NCBI RefSeq assembly: GCF_022539665.2
Contig: NC_081331.1
Span: 5,056,501-5,120,500, forward strand
DNA from: Daphnia carinata
Lineage: Eukaryota > Arthropoda > Branchiopoda > Diplostraca > Daphniidae
Direction: 5' to 3'
Length of the DNA stretch: 64,000 nt
How positions within the stretch are numbered: position 1 is the first letter of the stretch; each line of letters begins with the position of its first letter. Of this stretch, positions 11,041 to 20,743 are shown in pieces. The notes below the pieces were generated by a model. That model saw only the letters and a program-made list of their open reading frames with translations. It did no database searches and was not told where the DNA came from. Position numbers and translations under genes: made by a program.

Positions 11041-11846
11041 CTAAGGTATTACAATTCTTATCATCGTTGGTAGACGAAGGGAAAGCGTATAGGACGATAA
11101 ATGTCGCCCGTTCGATGCTATCTTCGACGTTGGGCAGGATCGACGACGTCGACATCGGCAAACACCCTCTCGTGGTGAAGCTCATGAAGGGAGCGTATAA
11201 CCGGAAACCCCCGAGCCCAAAGTATACAGGATTTTGGGATGTAAATCTCGTGGTAAACTACTTAATATCTTTAGGGCCTAACAGCGAGCTGTCGTTTTCA
11301 GGTTTGTCGAAGAAATTGGCCGTCCTATTAGCCCTCTCAACTCTATGCAGAGTGTCTGAGCTGGCTAGCATCGTCAAGGATTCTATCGCAATCGAAGATA
11401 ATCAAGTAAGGTTCGCCTTAACCAAACCAAGAAAGTCGCAACGAGCTTCCCCGCTACAAGTCCTCTCGTTAAGGAGATTGCAACCCGTTACGCTGGCTTG
11501 TCCAGTTGAGACGCTAAAGGACTACATTTCAGCGTCTGAAGGGTTTCGCGTAGGAAAGAAATCGAACTTGCTGCTGTTGGCGCTACGTCCTCCTCACTGT
11601 TCAATAGGCGCCTCAACGGTAGCGCGGTGGATAAAGTCGGTTTTGTCTGAGGCGGGGGTGGACACGGCTGTCTATTCCGCCCATTCGACGAGGGGTGCTT
11701 CCGCGTCTAACGCGGTTGGTTTGGGAGTACCAACGGATGTTATTTTATCCGCTGGGTGCTGGAATTCGGAATCGACGTTCACGCGTTTTTACCGTCGCCC
11801 GGCTGCGGACGCATCGGTAGCGAATGCGTGGCAGGGAATCTGTTAG
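10479..11846 (+). CDS. DIRS tyrosine recombinase
   Basis: The frame is open from 10479, which is TTG rather than ATG, and lies in the -1 frame relative to the polyprotein, overlapping its last ~560 bp. The first ATG in frame is at 10752 (about 364 residues). How translation is initiated (frameshift, re-initiation or spliced RNA) cannot be decided from sequence. The catalytic residues of the tyrosine recombinase family are present: arginine in STLCRVSELAS (codon at 11349), the HxxR box HSTRGASA (codons at 11682-11693) and the nucleophilic tyrosine in FTRFYRR (codon at 11790). It should integrate the circular DIRS DNA by strand exchange in the nucleus. The SAM-like N-terminal core-binding region starts near TYQSAWKSWHSWC. 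Confidence 0.92.
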   Translation: METQPEIVQQPESSLEPKGRPVRFGLEQPARTVCQLGPSAGRTDGRRVHHRLGRYRRIRIPAVLSDSEVSDEDNEGAGGADISDSTLASPTMVPVAIGTGLRAGGDSSEREAAVGTDGPATPAVGVTAANRLEIVRGRLEGSGLSDGVVELLLGGARRTTSATYQSAWKSWHSWCVREDVDPVSPPLAKVLQFLSSLVDEGKAYRTINVARSMLSSTLGRIDDVDIGKHPLVVKLMKGAYNRKPPSPKYTGFWDVNLVVNYLISLGPNSELSFSGLSKKLAVLLALSTLCRVSELASIVKDSIAIEDNQVRFALTKPRKSQRASPLQVLSLRRLQPVTLACPVETLKDYISASEGFRVGKKSNLLLLALRPPHCSIGASTVARWIKSVLSEAGVDTAVYSAHSTRGASASNAVGLGVPTDVILSAGCWNSESTFTRFYRRPAADASVANAWQGIC

Positions 11847-11879
11847 GCTCTCGGTCCAGGGTTTGTGCTTTGAAGTCAC

Positions 11880-11993
11880 CTTATAGATCCAGGTCGAGCC
11901 ACTTGAACGACAATTAGATAATTGTTCGAGGTCGCTAACTAGCGACTGATGGACAATTGAGATTGTCGTACAAGTGGCGAGACCTGGATCTAT
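11880..11993 (+). repeat. internal complementary region of DIRS element
   Basis: The first ~39 bp (from CCTTATAGATCCAGGTCGAG) are the exact reverse complement of the left tip. The remainder, beginning ATAATTGTTCGAGGTCGC, is the reverse complement of the right tip at about 12312-12384. The two halves meet over a shared TAATT-type overlap. This is the template used in DIRS elements to join the ends into a circle. Confidence 0.9.
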
Positions 11994-12201
11994 AGTAATT
12001 TCCCACCCACCGTCCCAACCAGCTCTCTAATGCTTTTTCTCTCTCTCTTTTCATTTATAGTTTCCGGAGAGGAAATGGTGGAAGTGGCAGAAACCAGCCA
12101 TCGTCCACTTAGGCATCAGACTGGTCAACCAATTTAGACCGAATTCCTGCAAGTTGATTACATGGATTGTGTTTATTCCTTCCTTATTTTGAAAGCCTCA
12201 T

Positions 12202-12388
12202 AGGTCTGAAGGGGCGTTTGTCCTAATGGCCTGAGGTGACTTCTGCTTTTGTTTTTTTTTTTTGTACTTTGAAAAATCAGCTGGGTAATACAAGGTCAAC
12301 ACCTTATAGATCCAGGTCTCGCCACTTGTACGACAATCTCAATTGTCCATCAGTCGCTAGTTAGCGACCTCGAACAATTATCTAATTA
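12202..12388 (-). repeat. right inverted terminal repeat of DIRS element
   Basis: Inverted copy of the left repeat, with about 40 extra terminal base pairs (CAATTGTCCATCAGTCGCTA and following) that are represented only in the internal complementary region. It ends in TCTAATTA next to unrelated flanking DNA. Confidence 0.9.
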
Positions 12389-12509
12389 CATGCGCTGACA
12401 CATTTAGCAAACGTTAAAAGACGTGAGGTGGTCAGCAGTTACGAAAAAGGTAGCAAAGGACGAATGTATGACTAGTCAAGTTCTTACAAGTAGAATCGAT
12501 TAAGAAATT

Positions 12510-15500
12510 TTACTTTTTATTGACAGGAGCTCGACGTCTCAACATTTCAACGGGTTCCGAACTGTTCCGTAGGTTTCTCCCGGTTGGACGAAAGAGATTT
12601 GCGACCGATTGGCGGATGTTGCGTGACAAAACGCAATAAAGAAGCGGATTGATTGCAGAATTAGCGTGACCCAGCCACAAACTGAAGGAATGAACCTATT
12701 AAATTTTAGATGGCTTCAGTACAATCTCCATTATGTATTATGCAAAAGGTAAAGACCATCAACAGGTGGGGTGCCGCTTTATCCATTTCTTTTAATTGGT
12801 CGTTCTCCATCGTGTCGAGGAACAGCTGCGTCAGGCTGTAGGGCATCCAACAAACGGCAAACACGACCGCTATAATCAAGAGAGTACGAGCTACACGACG
12901 GCGGCAGTTCAGCAATCGAGAATCCCTGTTCAGGATTATTTCACCTCCTAATGTTTTTTTAAATTATTAAATCAATCACTAAACGACAGCCAATTATATT
13001 TTAAAAAGCAAAAATCGGAATTCCTTACCATCGTGATTGTTGGTCAGGATGCTGGGCGTGCACAATTTGCACCCCATACGGACGTAAGCAGTGACAACTA
13101 GCAAGACGGGCAGGACGTAGGTGGCGACAAACAAAAAAATACTGTACGCTATTTTGTTCCAGTTTTCTTCCCAGCCTTGTTCGCAGACCTTGCAAATAAC
13201 GAGTTCACTTTTTTCTCCGCGAAGAGTGATTGTCTCTTCGTGTTGGACGACAAGAACGGGCACAAAGACGAGGCTAGCTACCACCCAAATAGAAAGAATG
13301 ACGCACCGTGCTACGCGTTTGTTGAAAAATTGTCGAAAGACGATCGGGTGACGAATGGCAAAGTATCTGCATAATTTTAGAATGAGATTTTCAAAAGAAA
13401 TTATAGATGGTAATGATACACACAGCCAAATGAATTGAGACCTAATTTTCCCAGCTTACCGGTCTATGCTCATGGCTAGAATGGAAAACATGCTGGAACT
13501 GGCAGCCACTCCTGCGTTTCAATATATTAATCCGGTTCTTTAGCAACGTGACAACTTGGGTGGGATTCACAATTAAGCTTTTTCTTTCTGCTTCGTTTTA
13601 AGGCGACATATAACAAGTATAAACGTTGATTTCGGCCAAAAAAAAAAAAAAAAAAAAAAAAGGAAAGCTCTGAAAATAAATTGAAAATCTCCAGCAAAGT
13701 CCACGACTGAAGTGCCCAGTATTCTTATTGAAAATTTACATATGACTTTTAGCTTCGTGTTTGCTGGACGTGACCCCCTACTGCCCAGCGACCCAAACTT
13801 GGACTACAAGCCAAAGAGTGCACATACAAATCAGACAAATTCAAGTATCCACAATGTTCTTTTGCGCAGTTGTCAAGTATAGCTCGCGAAAGAAGGCGTA
13901 AATAAAGAAATTATTTCTTTTATGTTTACCTTGGAGATAGGTGGCAAACTTGCACATAAAAAGCCCGTAGAACCAAATAACCGTAATGTTTTGCGACATG
14001 GCCATTGGCATGCAAATCAACGTCACCAGAAGATCTGCCACCGACAAGTTGACCAGAAAATAATTGGTGACACTACATTTCACAGCAAAAGAAAACAATA
14101 AAAATTAGTTTTATGGCGAGTGCTTACAGACTGATGTTTTCCTTCAAAGAAATTAATGACGAGCTATGTCAAATTTTGCAAATAACTTTCCAGGTAGCTG
14201 ACTCCGCCACGCGCAACAGACATTGAAACCAAAAATTTACCTAACGAAATAAGCCAATGCGTCTCGAATTGCCATTTTATTATTTGGATTGTTTGGGTTG
14301 ATTGAAGGTCGAATAGACAGACGGGTTACGTTGGTAACCGTTGACATATACCCTTCCCAATATAGACTCTGTCGTCTTTGTATCAGCCACCGATCACCAC
14401 ACAAACGTCTGACGAAAAGAAAAAGGATGTAGAGTCTTATGGCGTCTTGTATTGAAGATAACCGTCGATCGGCAAAGCCTCCGATTCAAAAAAGCTTTGT
14501 AGTTTTTTTTTTTTATCTCGAATTCGAGTTCTGTTCCCTTTCATTAGCGGCAAGTTGATTGCAGGGGGGAAACCGAGAAGCAACTCCATTTTAAGTATTC
14601 AAGCATAACCAGCAGGCACTTTAAGAAGAAAATGTGTGAGTAGAGGAAAATTATTCGAATAAAACTTGGAGAAGTTACGGCCATGACCCGAACACCTTTT
14701 TCGACCAAAATCAACATATGCGGCACCAATTGAATTCGTTGCCGGAAAAAAAAATGTTTGTTTTTATCCACTTCAACGATTTCTCTCTGAATTTCGTGTC
14801 TTTCCCAACTCTTTCAACCGACTATAAACGGTTGCTTCTTCAGCTGTAGCTGAGGCTGCAGAGTGGAGAAATGTGTATTGCTACACGGGGCACCGCATCG
14901 TGAATTCACGATGCGCTCGTCGATTTATATGTCCTGCATCTCGCCGGATCTTTACGATTGACTTTAATTAGTCGCTAAAGGCGAGGAGGAGCCAATGGCA
15001 CAGCCAGTTTGAAAGGAAGTACCTTCGAATGGCCATCACGTTTCTTCCACTTCTAAGCATTTGGTACCGTGCGCTCAACAGTCAATTAGTTTTATTCAAA
15101 ATAAACCGTAAAAATTCTTTTTTAGTTGAGAATTTTGCCTTGACATGTCCAAGCCATTGACAAATTCTTTCAAGTCAAGGCAGTCGATCCACATAGAGTG
15201 ACAGAGATGAATTGAAAACGTTTAATGATTTTCATAGAATCAACATAAGACAAAAGAAAAGAAACCTAAAAGGGGGCAAAGGATTCTACGTTGATCCGGT
15301 AATAGTGGCTGAATAAAGAAATTCTTCTCAGTTGGTGAGCTGTTGTTCTAACGCAATTGGCTACAATTCTTTGGTCACATAATTGGCACGGGTCCGGGCT
15401 ACGTGACTGTCCAGCAACGGTACACTTCGCTGACCGCTATGGCCCGTTTCATCTCTTTTCTCTTTTCTTTCTTGGTATTCTAAACGTACACGATGGCGAG

Positions 15501-16411
15501 TTCAGTTGTACTTTTAGAGTATTTCATTCCTTCACCTTGTACAAGTTCCGCAAATTTATTGCTCATAACACCTGACAAATACCAACTTCAAAATATATAG
15601 TTATAGCTTTTGGTTTTTATTTGTGTTTACATCGAGCTATTTTTCTAGCCTATCACTACCTTGCCAGTGGTCAAGGATTTAACAGACTAGAAAAACAAAA
15701 AGATAGCGGACTGGGGTATACTCGTATCCGCAATATAAATACGGATCAGTTCGTTCGCACGAGAAACGTAAGTGTTGCAGTCACGAACCGACTGTTATCG
15801 GCAGATGCAGCACGTATGGGATAATGTCTACATGCATACATGGAATATCTTCGACCACTGTGAAAGATGTAGGTTCACTTGGATGAAACCATTGGCAGAA
15901 AGTTTGGTCAGCGCAAATTTGAGAGTGTTTTTTGGAAGCCAAAGCTGTTGGATAGATAAGGTCATGACGAGGAGATAAGAAATTGCTTTCCAATCCTGTT
16001 GGTTTGTTTTTGGCTTCTAACCCCAAACCATTGATGGAAACAGCGTGACATTTGAAACTGACTGGACCTATCTATTTCATTTCGCAACCGACATCGATTG
16101 TACCTGTTATTCACTGTCTCAAGAGAAATCATGGAAAATCATTTAAACGTGCTCAACCTGTGAAGATGCTGATAACGAAAGATGACGACAATGACAAGAA
16201 GATTGGTAACAGCAGCTACCAAGAAAACGATGCAATAAAGAGCGAGGACGATTAACTTTGACGGCTCGTGAAGATAATAAAACGCACTAATCACTGCGCC
16301 TCTGTATTCATCCGTGGTCACTGTCCCATAGCCCTCAATCACTACTGATCCATTTTCAAGCAGCTGTCCTTGCAACGTATGGCCCATAACCGCTTTTTTC
16401 GGTCCACTCAC
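12510..16411 (-). CDS. class A (rhodopsin-like) G protein-coupled receptor, peptide-receptor type
   Basis: Six exons on the minus strand fit in phase: 16411-16158, 14072-13930, 13511-13460, 13366-13029, 12947-12757 and 12695-12510, giving about 387 residues. Helix 1 is KLIVLALYCIVFLVAAVTNL. Helix 2 contains NYFLVNLSVADLLVTLICMP with the conserved aspartate. Helix 3 ends FSILAMSIDRYFAIRHP, a DRY variant, after the disulfide cysteine in FMCKFATYLQG. Helix 5 is near YSIFLFVATYVLPVLLVVTA, helix 6 has VFAVCWMPYSLTQ, and helix 7 has HANSAINPLLY followed by an amphipathic tail. These features fit insect and crustacean neuropeptide receptors coupling to G proteins at the plasma membrane. The ligand cannot be named; trissin-, CNMamide- and orexin-like receptors are possibilities. 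Intron 1 is unusually long (2.1 kb). The stop lies 122 bp from the DIRS end, so the 3' UTR may run into the element. Confidence 0.85.
14894..14915. repeat. 22-bp perfect palindrome
   Basis: A perfect inverted repeat without spacer, centred on a GAATTC and starting CGCATCGTGA, in the first intron of the GPCR gene. It could bind a symmetric dimeric factor or form a cruciform. No family consensus was recognised. Confidence 0.6.
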
Positions 16412-19400
16412 GGCCGCAGTTTTAACAAAAACACATTGTCGCTTAATCCGGCAGTAAAGCCAGTAAATCCTAGTGAGGTTTGAAACGAGTTGAGCGCGAT
16501 CTTCTTATAAAATGATGGGACTATCATATGTGGGCTTGTAAGAAAGAGGAGAGCACACGTCAAGCCAGTTGGGTCGTTGGGTTCCGACTGAGACATCTTT
16601 GACTGCTGGCTGCTAGAAATGGTGGAACGACATGAAAAGCCTGAGTGTCAGGCATGTTTGTTGGCGGATGGGCAAGGCGGATTTGATGGGGTTGCTCTAA
16701 ACTTCATCGATCTCGCCGGAAAAGTTTTATAGTTTTTTTTCAGGAACAACTTGTCTCTAACTTCTGCGCGATGAAAACGTAAAAATAGAAAAAACTACGT
16801 AGCATGAAGGGAACAAATCTTTAAAATAATGACAAGTAATTTACCGTCCTCAGTCAGTCAAAGAATGAGAACGTTAGAGGATGCTGAATGCTATTGAATT
16901 GGATCTCAAGAGGTAAGATATTGCTTTCAGTGGAAGTAGGTCAAGTCGATTAGCAAAGGAAGATGTTGTTAAAAATACAAAAAAAAATTATACTTGAAAC
17001 CTAGCTCTCCTTTCAGGTCTTGAAAATCGCCCACGGAAGATGCTAGATTACCCTCCTTTTATGCCATTATTGTGCGAACGTGACGATTCGCTTAGCAAAA
17101 ATGCTGGTCTCATAGCTGCTGTGGGGAACACCAGCTGAAAAATTTTATGTGTCAAAGCTCTGTCGTGTAAAATTTTTAAACGTCCTGTCTGTGCCAAAAT
17201 ACTCGAGGGCTAAATCCGAGATTCGGTCGTCTTGGAATCCGAGTCTACGTGGTGTTATAAAGCTGTTTTTGGTAAGTACAAAAACTCGTTTATGCATCGC
17301 TTTCGTCAGATCGTCAAAAACTGTTTCTTCTTGTTTAGAATGGTTCTGTTTCAACATAGCTACGAGGAAGTCATGTAGTACATATTTATCAGATCCCTAT
17401 ATGTCACTCAGCTGTCCAAAAAAAAAATACTAAAGTGAAAGTTCCACCACCAAAATTAGGAAAAAAAAAGGCATCAAAGTCGACGAAGCATAAAACAAAT
17501 ACAGGCTCTTCCACGAGCCAACCAGACTAATAAATCACAATTCTTTTGTTTGCTTTTTTTTCGGGCGTTCAACCTCTTTCATGATCAAATGGGATTTTTT
17601 CATAACTATCGATAAGTCGCTCTTTTCCCTTTCACGGAACCAAATAGGCGGCCTTGCTTTTAACGGTCATTTTAATAATTTGGCTTCATTTGCTTGTTAT
17701 TGAAAGAACAATAAAATGTACATTGTTTGTTTTTTATCTATTGGGTGCCATTAGCTATACGCATCTCGCGCTATACAGTCATTTTCTAAGGTTGTTCATC
17801 TACGGAATGCGAACATAATACGCTGGCGCCTACGATCCGCTTTACTATCACGTCAGCGTCAATCGATTTAATGGACCGGATATATAACGACTGGGAGATG
17901 CTATTCGAATTTTGCGAATTCTTGATGTAAACGCTACGTCTCTGTTATGCACTTCATTTCACATTTTGTAGTGAGCCGATATATATCACAAAAGCTCGTG
18001 ACCTACATGTCGCTCTGACGTTGGCGTAAACGATAATCGGTTCCACACGTGGAAGTCTTAATATTAAGCTAGTGTCATTGGTGTTTCCAGAAAGTGAAGG
18101 ATATCAGACTTGTTTTCGACTTGCTAATTTTGGAGTTAACGCTTTAGTTCACAATGTTTTTCTTGGATAGCACGAAATCAAAACAAATCCTACACTTTTC
18201 TGCTCCAATTTTTGCATTTTGTTGACGTCATACCGACGATTCGTATTTGTTTTCTAAGAAAAGAACATGTCGTGCTGACATCCTCGGCAAGTTCGACGAA
18301 ACGAATCGCAATTTTTATGGTCATTTGATTTGAACAAGATGTCTTTACGCACCGAAGGTAGTAATCTAATTCTCCACTACACACATCAAGAATAAACAGA
18401 GAACGTAAAACACTTACCTGCACAGGTTACGAAGGCTTGCGCGGCTTCGAGATTTTTGCTTATCTCTATTGACATGGAGATTCTTTGTAGGATTTGTTTT
18501 CTTTTTTTTTCTCTTGAACTGTTTCTCGGTCTTTAGCGTCGTCTTGAATATGGGCAGAGTTCGAACACTGCAGCGGCATCTCACTATCGAACAATGATAA
18601 ATACGTTGGAAATTTATCGTTCGAGAACATTCGTTTAACATGTATAACGAAAACACGAAAACTCTGTTAAGATTAAAAAACCTAACTGTTATGTTCAAAT
18701 ATTCCCTTTTCCATCCATTCCGTCGTAAAGAATTTCTCATTCTATGCTTTTTGATCACTGGAAGTTCTGTGGTGATACGAAAGCAAATTTGGTCGCAATC
18801 TCAACGTCGTCCTGCATTACCCAATACAGCTTTGCATGAATCTTTACATCGCGATCCAGCTGCGATACAGATGTTCAGAGTACATTCGCATAGGAAGGGA
18901 TATTGGAAATACGTTTCTCTAGAATCGATTCACCCACGGTTGTAAACAAAACCGTTACAGTATTTGTAGTTACTCCATCATAGACAGACAAGTACTAAAA
19001 TGAAAACTAATACTCCAGTGAAATATGGTTGACTACTGGTTCTGGTACCAGCTCTTCAGCTGTCCTGAAGAGTTACTATGTCGTATAAATAAATATACCT
19101 ACTCGTACAGGGCATATTTGGAACTAGGTCAACTAGGTTATCATCTTCTTTCACTTGCAGCTGTTCATGAAGACGTCGTGGTGTCATTATTTTACGAGCC
19201 ATTTCTTATAAAAATTTCGTAGAGCATGCAAAAGATGTAGGCCAATTTTACCTTAAAATTCGAAATAAAATTTCATAAGGGTGTTGACTTCACATTTCTT
19301 TAGAGCACTCAGTGGTTCGAACTGGAAATAAAACCAAGTAGTAAAAATATTGTCTCCTTCCAATAGCCTAGACCTTTAAAAGCAAGTTACATATCTGAAA

Positions 19401-19538
19401 GTTCATTAAATAAAACAAAATTTTAAAACAAGTACAAGTTAAGAGATGGTACCTATATTGATTCTTGACAATTTTACACTGCTAAAAGAGTTCCTTAGCA
19501 GACTAACATGTGTACAGCAGTGAACATTTCAATTGGCT
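16412..19538. other. intergenic region without recognised genes
   Basis: About 3.1 kb between the GPCR start and the ATP synthase subunit e stop. Open frames are short, biased by AT-rich tracts, and none shows domain-like sequence or compatible splice phases. It should include the GPCR promoter. Confidence 0.35.
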
Positions 19539-20262
19539 TTAAAAGTTTGGGGGTACTTTTACGCCAGCTTGGTTGGCCAAGTACAATAGCTCCTCTCGGT
19601 TCAGTCTCAGCTTTTCTTCAGCCTTTTGAGCGTCTCTGACTACCTTCCGTTCAGCTTCCTCTACCCTCCAAGCATCTTCATTAGCCTTGTTCACCCTGAA
19701 ACGGTGACCACCCCACATGATACCCAGCAACAGGGCTGAGTAGCGGCCAAACTGTACAAGCAAAGGAAATTTTTATACCACTGTTCTTACAATGTGAGAA
19801 AAAAAAACACTGTAATCTTGAACTGTTTGGTACTCTGGAATAAGATATATCACATTGATAGTACCTTATAACACACAAAGTATCCATTTTCTATTGTCCC
19901 TAAGCGAAACTCTTTAACCAGAGGTTGTCATTAAAGAGAATTATAAAGGGACACACTTCCTAATTACTCTTAGCTTACATTGTGGTAAGATATTATTAAA
20001 ATTAATTCCATCTATGCTGAATAAAAACAGGAAGCTTAAATGACTTCAGATAATAGCGTGGTACATATGCCGTAAAAAAACGCACACAGCTCAACAGTAA
20101 TTTCAAATTCAAAGTAGTATCTACCGACTAGCCGTTACGTATCGAACATAATATAAAGTATAAATCATTAAAAATAAATACAACTTTTATCCTAAGAGAT
20201 ATAAAATAGTGAGCAATTACCCTGATCAGTGGAGAGACTTGAACTGGAGCAAGAGCGGCCAT
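19539..20262 (-). CDS. mitochondrial ATP synthase subunit e
   Basis: Two exons, 20262-20221 and 19751-19539, give 84 residues, close to the usual ~70-85. The start MAALAPVQVSPLIR joins FGRYSALLLGIMWGGHRF, matching the conserved VQVSPLI(K/R)xGRYSALxLG signature of ATP5ME/ATP5I, including the GxxxG-like motif in the single membrane helix. The rest is a charged helix rich in E, R, K and A (VEEAERKVVRDAQKAEEKLR). Subunit e sits in the inner-membrane Fo part and supports ATP synthase dimers and cristae shape. The first exon is short and separated by a 469-bp intron. Confidence 0.92.
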
Positions 20263-20743
20263 ATTTATACGTTATTGGCTGACTGCGAAGCCTTCTTCTC
20301 TCTGACTGAGCTGAACGTTGTCACATTTGTTTTTTGTCTTTGCCTCTGGCACAACCAGCGTTGCCATTTGCCGAATATAGGAAATTAAAATCATTTTTTC
20401 AAATTATTACCAGTTATTACCACATAAATGAATAAATCACATAATGAAGACGTAAAAATAAATTAAAACCTTAAATGCTGGGGAACCGCTAATTTTAACA
20501 GCGATATGATAAGCATGACTCAGACTCATTTGAACAATATTGCCTACAGGATAGTGGTTGAAGAATTGTGTCGAAAAAAAAGGTATTCGTATTTTTTATT
20601 TGCCAATTATATTTTTTTCTGAAACCTTAACTCATACATTTGCATGCTATGCAATGGTAATGGGCTTTTTTTGTTGAGTAACAACGGCCGGTGATGGATC
20701 CTTGCTTTGCGGACGTGTTTCGAAAGAGCGAGGATTTCTTTCT

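Larger units (their letters stand above)
7680..12388 (+). mobile_element. DIRS-like tyrosine-recombinase retrotransposon, apparently intact
   Basis: About 4.7 kb bounded by inverted terminal repeats (7680-7816 and 12202-12388). It encodes a long RT/RNase H polyprotein, then a tyrosine recombinase in an overlapping frame, and carries an internal complementary region at 11880-11993 that joins inverted copies of both outer ends. This architecture is diagnostic of DIRS elements, which reverse transcribe RNA and integrate circular DNA through the recombinase without making a target-site duplication. No duplication is visible at the flanks. Both reading frames are uninterrupted and the recombinase R-H-R-Y residues are present, so the copy looks young and possibly competent. 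No DIRS-type methyltransferase domain was recognised. Confidence 0.92.

Noticed and set aside
12700-12757. reading through the penultimate GPCR exon past 12757
   Set aside because: Direct reading gives a stop and loses helix 7. Splicing at 12757 to 12695 (61-bp intron) restores the NPLLY helix in frame.
17504-17519. histone-mRNA-like stem-loop (GGCTCTTCCACGAGCC)
   Set aside because: The innermost stem pair is mismatched, the loop differs from the consensus, and there is no histone coding sequence upstream.
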